Origin: Anthonomus grandis grandis
Taxonomy: Eukaryota > Arthropoda > Insecta > Coleoptera > Curculionidae
Direction of reading: 5' to 3'
NCBI RefSeq assembly: GCF_022605725.1
Contig: NC_065567.1
Span: forward strand, 33,025,127 to 33,089,126
DNA length: 64,000 nt
Positions 11,901-22,370 of this stretch are shown piece after piece. How positions within the stretch are numbered: the first letter of the stretch is position 1; each line of letters begins with the position of its first letter. The notes under the pieces were generated by a model, which made no database searches, was not told the DNA's origin, and worked only from the letters and a program-made list of their open reading frames with translations. Position numbers and translations under genes: made by a program.

Positions 11901-13591
11901 ATACCAGAGATTTGTATTGGCTGCGTCTTAGGAGAGAGATCAAGTCTTTGAACCAGCGATTGGGTTACTATTGATATAGTACTCCCGGGATCTAATATTG
12001 CCTTTGCAATAATAAAATGACCATTCTTGTCGGGTATTTGAATCAATGAAGTACCTAATAAAACTTCATTATCTTCAGTGGCGAAAACTGACAAAATCAC
12101 AGGTTTATTAGCGTGAGGGCGATTCGAGTTAATTTCATTGCTTGTGCTTGGGATTTGTGGTTCTTGAGTCTGAGAGGAGCTTTGGCTTGAACCTTGATTC
12201 CGAGAATGGGAGCTATTTATGAGAAGCGAATTTCTGTTAAAATTTTGAGATCGTTCATTTTGGGTTTGAGGATTTGGCCTCCAATCTGAATTTCTGCTTT
12301 GCAAGGGCTGTGCTGCATCATCCATTGGATGCAAAAGAGAATGGTGTTTCATATGACAAATCTGGCACCTCTGAGATGTACAGTTTTTTACTTGATGCCT
12401 TGAACCGAGACAATTAAAACATAGATTATTATGAATAACAAAATCCTGTTTCTGTTTTAAACTAAGATCTTTAAATTTAAAACAAGTATAAATTTTGTGA
12501 TCAGGGTGCTCACAAAAGGGACACCTTTGTCCTGCAACAAAATGTGAGCGAGAGTTTTGAGGAGAGTTTTGAGGTATGACTTGGTTGCCTTGGCGTTGCC
12601 CACCATGAGCATAGTGTGAAATTTTTTTAACAAAGGGAGTGTTGTGTTGAGAAGAACGTCCATGGGAATAATTTTTAGTTGAAGGGCTTTCAGAGAGATC
12701 TTCTAACACCGAACAACGCTTTTCTAAAAAGCTTAGAAATTCTTCAAGCTTAGGGACCACATGTGAGGAAGAGCGCATTTGAGAACCTCTCTCGGATATA
12801 TATGCCTTTCTTGTGCCAAAGTCTAATTTTTGAGAAAAAATATAAATTAAAATTAAATCCCAGTGGTCTACTGGAATGTTTTGATTTTTCAGTGAATCAA
12901 AGTTCTGTTTTATGCAAACTATAAATTCCCTAAGTGTGTGTGAGGATACATTATTTAGGATAGGAATGTCAACTAAATTTTTAATATGGGCAAAAATAAT
13001 TGATAATTGATTATCATATCTTTGTCTAAGGGTATTTAGGGCAATTTGGAGGTTGTCAGTGGTCAATTGTAAATTATCGACCAAATTTAGGGGTTCATCT
13101 CTTAAATAAGATTTTAAATAAATTAATCTTTGAATATCAGAGAGAGATTGATTATCTAGAATAAGGGTAGAGAAAAGTTGAAAAAAGGCATTCCATTTAG
13201 TGATGTCTCCGTTAAATGGAGGTATGCTAATTTGGGGCAAACTAACATTTGGGGAATGAGAGTGTTGGGGAACTATATGTCTTACTTGAGTTGGCGCTTG
13301 CGGGGAAAGTTCTAAAATTTTACGTTGCATTTTAGCAACACACGTTAAGTATTTGTCTTCTACATCATCCTTGTCTACTTTACTTATATCTAAAACTACA
13401 ATTTGTTTTTCTACCTCTTCAAAATCTTTAAAAGCGTGGGTTAACATACTTTCACGTACCTGAATTTCTAAAAAGTCATGTATACTATCATTATTTTCTA
13501 AAAACCAATTAACAATTCGTGTTACTTTAGCCTTTAAATATCCGCGATTTTTAACCAACGCTTCTACTGATATTTCTATTCCTTCAGCCAT
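8942..13591 (-). CDS. BEL/Pao gag-pol polyprotein (up to frameshift in integrase)
   Basis: A 1549-codon frame starting at ATG (13591). Domains in order: a gag-type N-terminal region, including the part often called DUF1759, to about residue 300; CCHC-like zinc knuckles around residues 350-410 (CPFCEHPDHKIYTC, CFNCLGSRHQVKNC, CQICHMKHH); a Ser/Asn/Gln-rich linker; an aspartic protease with DPGST at about 535; reverse transcriptase with YVDD at about 955; RNase H with FSDASRKAYGA near 1135 and NPADHLSRG near 1250; the integrase zinc region (H..H..CLQCYKFK) near 1440-1480; and the first integrase Asp in GVDFGGPF near 1513. The frame then runs out of register after FVCM and stops. Expected to produce virus-like particles and reverse-transcribe the element RNA; integrase as read is truncated. 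Confidence 0.95.
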   Translation of the reverse strand: MAEGIEISVEALVKNRGYLKAKVTRIVNWFLENNDSIHDFLEIQVRESMLTHAFKDFEEVEKQIVVLDISKVDKDDVEDKYLTCVAKMQRKILELSPQAPTQVRHIVPQHSHSPNVSLPQISIPPFNGDITKWNAFFQLFSTLILDNQSLSDIQRLIYLKSYLRDEPLNLVDNLQLTTDNLQIALNTLRQRYDNQLSIIFAHIKNLVDIPILNNVSSHTLREFIVCIKQNFDSLKNQNIPVDHWDLILIYIFSQKLDFGTRKAYISERGSQMRSSSHVVPKLEEFLSFLEKRCSVLEDLSESPSTKNYSHGRSSQHNTPFVKKISHYAHGGQRQGNQVIPQNSPQNSRSHFVAGQRCPFCEHPDHKIYTCFKFKDLSLKQKQDFVIHNNLCFNCLGSRHQVKNCTSQRCQICHMKHHSLLHPMDDAAQPLQSRNSDWRPNPQTQNERSQNFNRNSLLINSSHSRNQGSSQSSSQTQEPQIPSTSNEINSNRPHANKPVILSVFATEDNEVLLGTSLIQIPDKNGHFIIAKAILDPGSTISIVTQSLVQRLDLSPKTQPIQISGIGGKIKHSNHAISLRIHSCHNHDYFLNVNCCVLDKITEKSPHFKVNKFMLNLPNNTPLADPYFDTPSTIDLLLGADVYYHILSGEYTKVNKDSLTLVGTYFGHILSGLIPSQALVHKTPLANSKNCFLVKSLNSDCSLDSLIEKFWLLEDVSPTHEKPLSPEDSMVEQNFQNTTVFKDGHFQVDLPLKRPQESHPLGESYSLAKKRFHHLEKRFQKSPDLFLEYKKFIGEYISLNHARIIPLSLRTENHKNRYFLPHHCVIREDSTSTKLRVVFDGSMKTSSGLSLNDVMHKGYTVQPELFDILLRFRSFKFALTSDIEKMYRQVRVNPNQTYLQNILWRDHPSQPMQCIELLTVTYGTNCAPYLATRTLNELAIIHKDDYPLASQAILSQCYVDDVLCGQDTYENLVELHRQLLELCKIGNFHLHKWCSNSNLFLSKTCDNGSQESFTIETEGISNKVLGVGWNPDSDEFFISLPDTRSESIITKRIVLSKIAQMYDPLGFIAPIVVNAKLIMQNIWKEKINWDEPLKEPILTQWTTFIKDLPQLMCLKIPRFFLANNNPSSLQIHGFSDASRKAYGACVYIRALYPNKNVSCQLITAKSRVAPIREITIPRMELCGAFLLSNLVTRVCSILKERFSVDNINLWTDSEIVLAWLNAHPSRFNVFVANRISQIQVLSQDCKWRHIPTADNPADHLSRGFTADQILTSTLWWNGPKFLLDPNLNLKMYEKGPCSTEEEAGKAKTVLLVNSEDFWITLFNRFSNFSRLQRTIAFIHRFVNNCKGNGKKFYGALAVTELKAAEIFIVKQVQHQTFSKEISELKSEERKISNKQVLRLNPFIDTSNLIRVGGRLSQAPISFDQKFPILLPSKNHVVGLLLKKEHIRLGHAGPQTILSNIRLKYWPLNGLREIKKISINCLQCYKFKLKTGEQIMADLPKSRVVPSRPFLTTGVDFGGPFIIKSSSLRRAKIEKAYIALFVCMALKLFIWS

Positions 13592-13965
13592 TTTACTTTT
13601 TAGTTTTAGGCTTACAGAATAAACACAAAAAATTACGAGACAACCAGATGCTTATTTTTTGGGAATAGATTTTCTTTAAATTTAAACAATAATTGTTAAG
13701 AGAAAATAAACTAATTACCAATAAACAATTTAAAAGAAAAAGTAAAAAGTGAGTTGCTACTTATTTCCAAATAACAATTATAACAAGTAAAAATAACAAA
13801 ATAACAAGGGACAAATAACTAAAAGGTTTGTTAGTAAGTAATTAACTAAAATACTGTTTACTCGAAGGACCACCGACACATATGTCGGAACCAATTATAT
13901 ACTTTTTACACAAGAAGTATGTTTTGTTTTTGCTTAGATGAATCGTAAAATCACAACTTGGGAAG
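13592..13965 (-). other. BEL/Pao 5' untranslated leader
   Basis: AT-rich leader between primer site and gag start. At 13861-13872 it contains a partial second copy of the primer-site sequence (CTCGAAGGACCA), followed by a short hairpin (CCGACA/TGTCGG at 13873-13888). Confidence 0.6.
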
Positions 13966-13983
13966 ATCCGGCTCGAAGGACCA
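13966..13983 (-). other. Primer-binding site, tRNA-Tyr type
   Basis: On the minus strand the 18 bases TGGTCCTTCGAGCCGGAT immediately follow the 5' LTR. They are the reverse complement of an animal tRNA-Tyr 3' end including the added CCA. This is the expected initiation site for minus-strand synthesis. The tRNA assignment relies on recalled tRNA-Tyr sequence. Confidence 0.8.
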
Positions 13984-14931
13984 TGAATATAGATTAGGGT
14001 TTCTTAAAAACCTACCTATACCTGCTCGAGCAACGGCTACTGCATTGACGAGCCCTTCGATGACATAGGTCCAGTTCAATAAATTACACAGTTGTGATTT
14101 ACGATTACATAAGGGTTTATTGTACCTTTTGGTTAGTAATAATTTACAGGTATAGACTAATGAACGATTTACAATGTTGAAGTTAGTTATTTAACAGGGT
14201 TTACAATATTAGTTGACGTTACCAGCCTTCCAGAATCACAAGACCAATAGCAGGAACTTAGCAGGAACCAGGAACGGCATTAGCACTAACGTCACCTTGG
14301 TTTGTGCAGCTATTGACAACCACTGTTGCACTCACAACGTTGCACTCACTTTCAGTTCAGTTTTCCACCTTTACGCACACTTATTCACTATAGACCTTTT
14401 TACATAACTTAAACTACTTTATCGTAACAATTAGGTATACATATATGAACTTTAGACAAATACTTAAACGGAAGAGAGTGAGAGAGAGAGGAATTGCTTG
14501 CGCCAACTTGCTCTTGACTAACTTATTTTCTCGGTACTTTAAGCTTTGTGAATTACTTCACTGGTGAAAGAAACCTTGTGTTTCGGGGGCGCGAGAGTAG
14601 GTACTTCTTTTTGCGGCGACGGAGTGAATACTGATTTTTTCTCGTGGGACTCGGGGTGAAAAAAAAAAAAAAAAAATGTGGGATGCACGTGTGTCATGGG
14701 GCCAACACTTAAGTGAACTTGAGGAGAAAAATGGATTTTTAAGTGCACTTAAGCTAAACTGGTAACAAAGGCGTTTCTCAAAAAGTAGGTAAAAACACAT
14801 GTTGGGATTTGGGAGAAAGTTCAGGCAAAAATTATTTACTTGAGAAAAAAGGTATTATTCGTTTGACAACCATAAACTTCGATTCCATAAAATCATAAAA
14901 TAAAATAAATTGTTAAAATTAACTTTTAACA
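13984..14931 (-). repeat. 5' LTR of the BEL/Pao element
   Basis: 948 bp, matching 7113-8061 apart from one A-run length. In element orientation it starts TGTTAAAAG and ends CTATATTCA. It would carry the promoter and polyadenylation signals; no specific element was identified with confidence. Confidence 0.95.
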
Positions 14932-15540
14932 ATAGTAGTATTTTATAAGCATATATTTCGCGCAACCTTATTACTGGAAAATGTCGATACAATTGATCTG
15001 TTGGATAGAGTGAGTCCTTGTTCAAAATTATCTTAATACATCGATTTTGCAGTACTTCCAGACCGTCTAGGTTTAATATAGGTTTCAACTTTAAAAAAAA
15101 AAACATTTTCTATGTTTATAATAGCTAGTTGTTCAGTTTGTTGTTTGAACTTTTGCTGACTATCTATATTTAACAGTTTCAACAACTTTAGTCTTTAAAG
15201 AGCAGTTGCAATCGTGTCTTTCTTTGCAATTATGAATTAATAGGTTTTTAAAAGTTGGCCGTGATCTTATATCACTAAATAACGGAAGACATTTTGTTTT
15301 GTCACAGTTTAGGCTTAAAACGTTAAGATCTAACCATTTTTTTATGAATCTCCAAGTATCCTCAAAGTTATTTTTCACCTCTTTCCAAGAACTTTCTTTT
15401 ACAAACACCTTCATGTCATCGGCAAATGCCACCAATACAGAGTTCGGGGCTATATCCAAGAAATCGCTTATATAAATTAAGAATAAAACGGGGTTGCTTG
15501 CGAAACCCCGCATTCTACTAGGCTTTCAGAACTCGTGTGT
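14932..15540 (-). mobile_element. Non-LTR retrotransposon RT fragment (target of BEL/Pao)
   Basis: The minus strand carries the centre of a LINE reverse transcriptase: a remnant of the GVPQG motif (about 15515), PVLFLIYISDFLD, and the catalytic box FADDMKVF (about 15430). Downstream come a typical 'LNVLSLNCDKTKCL' segment and, in another frame, VLQNRCIKIILNKDSLYPTDQLYRHFPVI (15060-14980, shown here in two parts: VLQNRCIKIIL and YPTDQLYRHFPVI). It is 5'-truncated and shifted in frame. It continues at 7112-6928 beyond the BEL/Pao insertion. Confidence 0.8.
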
Positions 15541-16785
15541 CATTTCGAGTTATTCTCGTTCAAAATTTGAAAATTGAAAAAAGGTCATGGAGAAAAGAAA
15601 AAATAAAATAATTTTTAAAACGTTTTATTCTGTCTAAAACAAAGCTTCGTATATTTAAAAATCATTTTATGTGAGCAAATGTTCAAAATGTCCTCCGTTA
15701 GTCAACTGACAATAGCCTAATCGATCTACAAATTCCTACTGCACATTTCGACCTATTTCGGCCGTTATTCGACATATTTCTTTACGAATGCGTTGTTTTA
15801 AATCATCTAGATTTGCCGGTTTCAAATACCTCTACTTTAAAGTATTCCCATAAAAAAGTCTAGTGCTGTTAGATCCGGGAATCTTGGTGGCCACTCAATA
15901 ACACCGCTCCTCTGAATCTACCTGTTTGAAAAAGTCTCGGGCAAATAAGTTTGAACTTCCACAGTATTCCATCTTGTTGAAATCAGAAGTTATGGTGTGG
16001 CAAATCCGGATATTCTATCTCGACAGAAAGGGTAGCCAGAGCTGGAACAAGTTCATCTTCTAGAAAACTCCGGTATCTCTCACCGGTTAAATTTTCTTCA
16101 AAGAAGAATGGTCCGATAATAATGTCACCAATGACGTCAGTCCACACGTTTATTGTAACTGTGTGTGTCCTTCCCTCACCCAGTGTGGATTTACATCGGA
16201 CCAGTACCGATAGTTCTGGATACTCACGCCACCATTCAAGCAGAAAGTGGCTTCATCGGAAACTTAAGATTTGGATTCACATATTTTGCAAAAGTTCACA
16301 AAATTTAAGGCGCCTCTCAAAGTCTCCTTCCAAGAGTTCTTGATGAACTGGCATCTTATAAGGATTGTATTTATCGTTATGTAGTATTTCTAGAAATCTT
16401 GTTTTTTAATATCCATGTCATTTGCTACATGCTGATTATGTTGAACCGCCAATAAAACTTCTAACTGCTTATTTTCATCCACTTGAGGACGACCACATTT
16501 AGGAACATCTCTTACATGACCGAATTGACTAAACTTCGGTTTCAATTGCGATATTGGCGGACGATTGGGGTATTTAACTAACATGTATACATGGTATGTA
16601 ACACCTCACAAACTTTCTGATGCGTCCTAACTTGATTACTGTAGTCAATCATGATCAAGATTTCTATGCGCTGTCTCAGTAAGCCAGTAATTTAGTGTTA
16701 AAAAAACGAAAATAGACTAAAAAACTAGTGAAACGTTACCAAAATTTTTAGTCGCTAACTTTAAATGGCACCCCATATATTTTAT
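15536..16785 (-). mobile_element. Degenerate Tc1/mariner-superfamily transposon
   Basis: The minus-strand frame at 16584-16390 encodes a transposase DNA-binding region ending in FSQFGHVRDVPKCGRP. Further pieces follow toward lower coordinates: KYNPYKMPVHQELLEGDFER (about 16375-16315), DEATFCLNGGV with WSDVNPHWV (about 16250-16180) and the remains of WPPRFPDLTALDFF (about 15895-15850). The order and motifs fit a DD(E/D) transposase of the group with DEATF and WPPRSPDLTPLDFF. Many stops. The ends are approximate: the right end near 16785 reads GGGGTGCCATTTAAAGTTAG on minus and the left near 15536 is only loosely similar. It lies between the LINE at 14932-15540 and the pogo-like element. Confidence 0.75.
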
Positions 16786-17304
16786 TACCCAATTCAAAAA
16801 AGCCAAATATTCCCTTTTTAATGATAGGGTAATTCCGGGAGAGATGGCCCGCCGGGTGAGATGGCTCTTTCTAATATTTCCTAAATATATTTGATTTACG
16901 GCACTGTAGCTTTAGACACATCCTATTCAACGTGCTGTTTATATCGTGATCCAGGTTTCCGGTTTTTTTCTACACTTTAAGGTAAGTTTTGCTAAAAAAA
17001 ATATTTTACAAGCATTAAAAATATTTAACCTTAAAAGTAATGTATAGTTTTTTTCTGAAAATTTTGTTTTTTTTTTAAATTTTTGTTACTCCTTTTGGGT
17101 TTGTGCATTTTTGAGCTTATGTTAATGCACCCGTATCTCTAAAATTTAATAAATCTTAGGAAATATTTAGTGGGCCATCTCACACCCTAACTTTTGGGAT
17201 ACATGGCGCAACTACTAAATGGGTTAGTTGGCCCATCTATCTAAAATTGGCATTTAAGTATACAATTTAGACATCCAAAGTATATAAATGTATTTTTTAG
17301 AGTC

Positions 17305-19199
17305 ATGCCGACTGACTACATTAGAAAAGGTTCAGTGCAAAGAGGAAACTGGTCTGAAGAATATTTAGTCAATGCTGCAGAAGCTCTCAGAAATTGTGTT
17401 ATGGGTATCAGAAAGGCATGCCGTAATTTTAACAACATTCCACCACCAACATTTCGCAAGCGCTTCAAAAACAGTGATTTCCAGAAAAGAATTCTTGGTC
17501 CATCTTGTGTTCTTGGTATCGAAAATGAGAAAAAAATTAAGCTACATATCCAGAAATTACAGAAACAGATTTGCACCAACTCGTGAATGCGTCAGAGCAA
17601 TGGCATTTAACTTGGCAGAGCAGTTGAAAATTAAACACACATTTAATAGAGAGAAAAAACTGGCTGGGTATGATTGGTTAACTATGTTTTTAAAACGAAA
17701 CCCCGACCTAGCTGAAGGGGTGTCACTAGCTCGTTGTAAAGGAATGAATAAGACAGATGTTTCTCTGTATTTTAATTTACTTGAAACCACATTAATCGAA
17801 GGAGAAATAATGAACAAAGCTAGTCACGTATTTAATATGGACGAAACGGGCTTACAATTAAATAATAAACCTGGTTGTGTTATTGCTGCAAAAGGCTCAA
17901 AAAATGTTGCTGCAATTACTGCTTCAGAGAAGGGAGAAACCATAACAGTAATATCATGTTGTAATGCAGAAGGTTATTACATACCACCTACTTATATATT
18001 CAAGGGGAAAAATAAAAAAGCTGAGTTTGAAGATGGAATGCCCCCTGGCTCCATAATCAGCTTACATTAACACTGATATAATGATTGCTTGGCTAAAAAA
18101 TCAATTTATACCACGTAAAACGCAAGGAAAAGTTCTACTTTTACTGGATGGGCATGCTAGCCATTGCAGCTCATCAGAGATGCTTGAATACGCTGATGAA
18201 CATGCTGTTATTCCTCTTTCCCTGCCTAGTCATACCACACAGTTTCTCCAACCTTTAGATAGGTGTTTTTTTAAGAGCCTTAAACCTTTCTTTAATAATG
18301 CTTGCAACACATTTATTAGAACAAATCCAACTAGGAAAATTAACCGGTTACAATTTGGCCAGCTGCTATCTAAGGCGTGGTCAAAAGCTGCGACAGTTGA
18401 GAATGCTGTATCTGCTTTTAGGTCAACAGGTGTTTGTCCCTTTAATCCTTCAGCCATACCAGAGTACGCATATTTGGGATCTGAAGAGGTAATGATAAAT
18501 TGGTTATATTGGATAATTGGTAAATTGTTAATAATGATGCAAATAGAGCTAATAATGATGAAACTCAAATGTCAAAACAAGAACAAGCAATACCATCCAC
18601 GTCAACGTCAGGCTTGAATAACATACCATCGGAACGTGATGAAGATCAAAATCAGGACACACCCGGAACACTGTTTTTTGCCTGTTCCAACACAAATTTT
18701 CGCCTGTTCCAAGCACATCAGCTAATATTGAAAATGCACGAAAAAGAGCAAAACAGGTAGCTTGCGTCCTAACATCTCCGGAAAATATTCAAAAACAAAA
18801 ATTGGCTAACGCGCGTAAGAAGGACAAAGAAAAGAAAAAAGAAATTAAAAAAAATACGACGATTTTAAAGAAGCAAAAACAAAAAACTAATGATGATGGG
18901 TCAAATGATTCATGTGTAAAGGAACAAACTAAAAACATAAAAGAAAAAAAAAACATAAGAGCAAAAAAACTTAAATTAAATACGACTCATCCACAGATAC
19001 TGACACATCAGACGACTATGTTTCCGAATCTGATGATTGCTCACAAGAAGACGATTCTACAGAATGCCTTGATTGTGGCGAGATATACAAACTCACAACT
19101 AAAACTGATGACTGGATTCAATGTATTCACTGCAGAAGGTGGTTCCATGAAAGCTGCTCTAAATATTTGAACCTCTGTGACCTATGTGGAAAAATTTGA
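17305..19199 (+). pseudogene. pogo-like transposase with C-terminal PHD-like finger, frameshifted
   Basis: Starting at 17305 (MPTDYIRKGSVQRGNW), the N-terminal region has a helix-turn-helix of psq/CENP-B type (EALRNCVMGIRKACRNF, then PPPTFRKRF). A frameshift near 17565 joins a second frame with RECVRAMAFNLAEQL, WLTMFLKRNPDLAEGVSLAR and NMDETGLQLNN, the last carrying the first catalytic Asp (about 17840). A second break near 18060 precedes LLLLDGHASHCSS (second Asp, about 18148) and LPSHTTQFLQPLDRCFF. After about 18570 the frame degrades through a Lys-rich linker. The last 71 codons (18987-19199) are open and end in a Cys/His-rich finger. Homologues act as cut-and-paste transposases; this copy is inactive. 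Confidence 0.88.
18987..19199 (+). other. PHD-like zinc finger segment of the pogo-like transposase
   Basis: The frame beginning at 18987 reads an acidic Ser/Asp-rich stretch, then CLDCGEIYKLTTKTDDW, IQCIHCRRWFHESC and LCDLCGKI before TGA at 19197. The spacing C-x2-C, C-x2-C, W-x-H-x2-C, C-x2-C is that of a PHD/treble-clef finger. It lies in the same orientation as the transposase and inside the element's ends, so it is taken as its C-terminus; it may bind chromatin or DNA. Confidence 0.75.
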
Positions 19200-19449
19200 T
19201 CAAAAAAGCGATGTTAAATTAAGTTTTTTTAATAGGCCGTCTCACCAAGTATGGGTGAGCCAACTAACCCATATTTTTTTAAAACTGTTTGTAGAGTTAG
19301 ATTTTTTAGTTTTTCTTTAAATGTTACTTTTGACGTTAACTGGAATAAATGCTTATGTTAAATCTCTTTTCTTTGGTTTGATTAACTTTTGGGTTTTCAT
19401 TTTATGTCATTTTTTAAAAAAGTGAGCCAACTATACCGGACTTACCCTA

Positions 19450-22370
19450 TATCACAAGTAGGGCTTTGTTTTTTAAATGCCGGTACAGGAGCTTACAGTT
19501 AAAGGAATTTTTGTTAAAGAACTTATTAAATACAATTGCAAATAAATAAGGCACTTTCATTAACACTTGATAAATAGGAACAACAATTTGATTTATCACC
19601 AGTCAGGATTCCGTTTAGTTTTCCTCTTATATATAGGAATTTTGGAAAAAGTGCTCCTGTGTTGCTCTATAGGAACCACATCCACGATCCAAATAAACGA
19701 TGCCCTGGCCAATCCGGTGTTTAAAATAACAAAATCCGCGTAGATTATTATCTGACATATTTAATTTATTACCAGGGAATAGGTACAATACATTACATTA
19801 AAATGTTATAAAGGTAATAAATTTCGCCGAAACAAACTTGCACCATGTGGGATCTACGAAATTAATCAAGCGTCCAGAAATAAAATTGGAGCATTATCAG
19901 CCATATAATTTTTAAAAGTTAGTTTTGAAAATATGGGATAAATCCAGGAATGTCCGGAAAATATAAAACCAATTACGATGCATAAATTATATTGATTGGG
20001 ACGTACATTAGTTTGGACCCCACTCCCATTTGGGCCACACCCAGGCAGGACTTTTTTTAATTTGAGACATTCGTAAATATCCCGATCATCGATTTTTTTA
20101 GGATTAATTATTTAAAAATATGCGGGGATAAAACGTGTGTAAAATGGGAAAATATTTTATTTATAGTTTGTACCAAAAGTGAAAAACGAGATATTTGGTT
20201 GGGATTCAGTTATATTTCACGTATTCCAATATTCAACATCGAGGGTGCATACTTTAAAAATTAAGAGAAATAGTGCAGAAGTTCATAAAAGGAGAAAAAG
20301 AGTGAAAAGAGTTTTACCAGTGAGTTGCAACAAGTTGTCAGGCGAGGTCTGACGACTGAGTCTGCGCAAAGAATATCTGAACTTACTGGCGCACCAATTT
20401 GAGAAATGCATGATAGGGTATATAAAGTCATAGGCAATGTTTATATTCAGACAATTAAGGGAATTTTTCACAGGATCACCTGATAAAGAAAAAAACTAGA
20501 TAGAGCAAGAAATATTGGAATAGTACACAGCTTATGGAATAATTGCAAAGAAAAAATCGAGACAAGATTCAAGAAAAAAAAACGATATTTTTTGTGCATT
20601 CTCTTCTATTAATTCGGATGAAGCAGTAAAATCTTTTAACTCTTTTAAATTTAATTAAAAAACAAACTCATTTTATGCATTCTATTAAATGCCAAAGAAC
20701 CCTCTAATGAATTAAAGTTTTACGTAGCATAACAACAGCAAGATAAAACTCGGAAAATGAAGTCCCATTGCAAACAAAGGTCGGGCGCACTTGTTTTGAG
20801 ATAAGCGAAGCAAATAGAATAAAGTTTATTCTATAGATCAACCTCCTTTTAAATGAAGTAAATCTGGGAATTAATCTTACTCACGGCTAATTAAAAAAAA
20901 AAGATTTTCAGACAATGGATGTGTTATCAGAAGAGTAATGATTATGTTAATGACTAAATTCTAGATTTGTCCTATGAGCTCATTCATAAAAAATATTTTT
21001 GACACTATTTTACACTGATAAAATGGATATTGTTTATAAGGTAAAATGTACAAAACACTTGATATTACAATTAAATATTACCATGTTGAAACTTTTTATC
21101 ACTCAATTAAATTGTTTAATGATGCACGTAAAAAGTCACAACAACTGAACCATTGATTGCAATTAATTTCTAATTATATACCCAACTTGTAAACGACTCA
21201 AGGAATTTTTTTACAGTGAAATGGCAATGTGTTGTGGATGAGAATTTCGAATCGTCTGCGCATGAATAACTGCTTAAGTCCCATTCCTGATGCAATTAAA
21301 AAGTTATTTGGGTGGTTATTCAGCTTCCTATAATGATATGATTTCATGTCAACTTGAAATTTATTTATCGTTTAAAGAAGTTAAAAAAATCGAGTAGTGA
21401 ATTATAAGCAACCTGATATCGATCATATCGATCAGAAAATTTTTAAGCTTCTCACTCATCTAGTCTCAAGGTCTTTTCACCAATATTCCCTACAAATCTC
21501 TTAACTCCACAGCTTTCTGATCAAATTGCCTATCATAGTATACTCTTTGAGATATAAAAGTGGGTGATGAAAGAGGAAATTTAGTCATCTGCTCCCAATA
21601 TTAAATACCCTATAGGTAAAATCTGAGAATGTCTTTACTTGGAGAGGAGTTGCGAATGAATCATTACCTGATTCGAGTAGCACAACTCTCACGCGAGGAA
21701 CTGGTTGGTAAGCCTATGGATAAGCTGGTAAGGTATCTTTCTTCCACTTGATTGAGATGATTCGCATTCTCAACGGCGCGGAATGATTTAATGAAATACC
21801 TTTAATGTCTGGGAAATAGTGTGTAAGGAATTTAAGTTTCGCCTATATGTTTTCGGTAAGTCAAACGAGTTTGAAGTCAAGTAAGAAATCTAGAATTAAG
21901 GTATTCTTCAGGGTAGAGTGTCAATATTATTAAGTGAAAGAAAAAGATTATGTTCTTTCTCGGTGATTCAAGAGAGTTCAGATGTTCGCATATACGCTCC
22001 TATTGTCTTTTGTAATGTCATGAGAGTGACGTAAGTTTTGTTTGTTAGTATTCTATGTATTATATTATAATCTTAGATATAGACAAAACTGCTTTTCGAC
22101 AATGGCACAATAGGCGAAACCCGTCGAGTTAATTAAATTTTTTACCAAACAGTGGAGATTTGGATTTTTTATTTGCTTTCCCTTAATAGGAAAATTATAA
22201 AGCTACTTAATGAAATATGTCAGAGGGATAACCGTTCGTTTACTATGCGAAGTATCATTTTGTACTAAAAAATGTTTTAAATGTTTGCATTTAAATTGAA
22301 AGTCTTAGCAGTAAAATATAAGAAATGTATAATTCTGTACTAAAACCAGCGTGTGGTTGCTGTCTATTTA
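19450..22370. other. Gene-free AT-rich stretch
   Basis: No supported gene or RNA. A short + strand string at about 19590-19730 (YHQSGFR, then TTSTIQINDAL) recalls a LINE RT but is too short to call. The open frame at 20471-20283 (-) has no recognisable features. Confidence 0.5.

Larger units (their letters stand above)
7113..14931 (-). mobile_element. Complete BEL/Pao LTR retrotransposon
   Basis: The element runs from TG to CA with two LTRs of 949 and 948 bp. It is flanked by the 5-bp target duplication ATAGT (7108-7112 and 14932-14936). In element orientation (minus strand) the order is 5' LTR (14931-13984), primer site, gag-pol reading frame (13591-8145 with one frameshift), polypurine tract (about 8075-8062) and 3' LTR (8061-7113). 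The order gag, protease, RT, RNase H, integrase and the terminal DUF5641-type domain are those of BEL/Pao (Belpaoviridae). On reading by eye the LTRs differ only in the length of one A-run, so insertion is recent. It sits inside an older LINE. No env-like frame is visible. Confidence 0.95.
16827..19447 (+). mobile_element. pogo/Tigger-like DNA transposon
   Basis: The ends are GGGTAATTCCGG (16827) and, reverse-complemented, GGGTAAGTCCGG, flanked by TA on both sides (16825-16826 and 19448-19449). Length is 2621 bp. It contains one transposase gene broken by frameshifts. Subterminal blocks related to GTGAGATGGC / GGGCCATCTCAC / GTTAGTTGGCCCATC occur at 16840-16866, 17170-17189, 17221-17241, 19232-19270 and 19421-19440, possibly transposase-binding sites. 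TA duplication, DDE_1-type catalytic domain and size are those of the pogo/Tigger branch of Tc1/mariner. Confidence 0.9.

Noticed and set aside
17316..17579. Minus-strand open frame across the pogo-like transposase start
   Set aside because: It is the antisense shadow of a clear transposase coding region.
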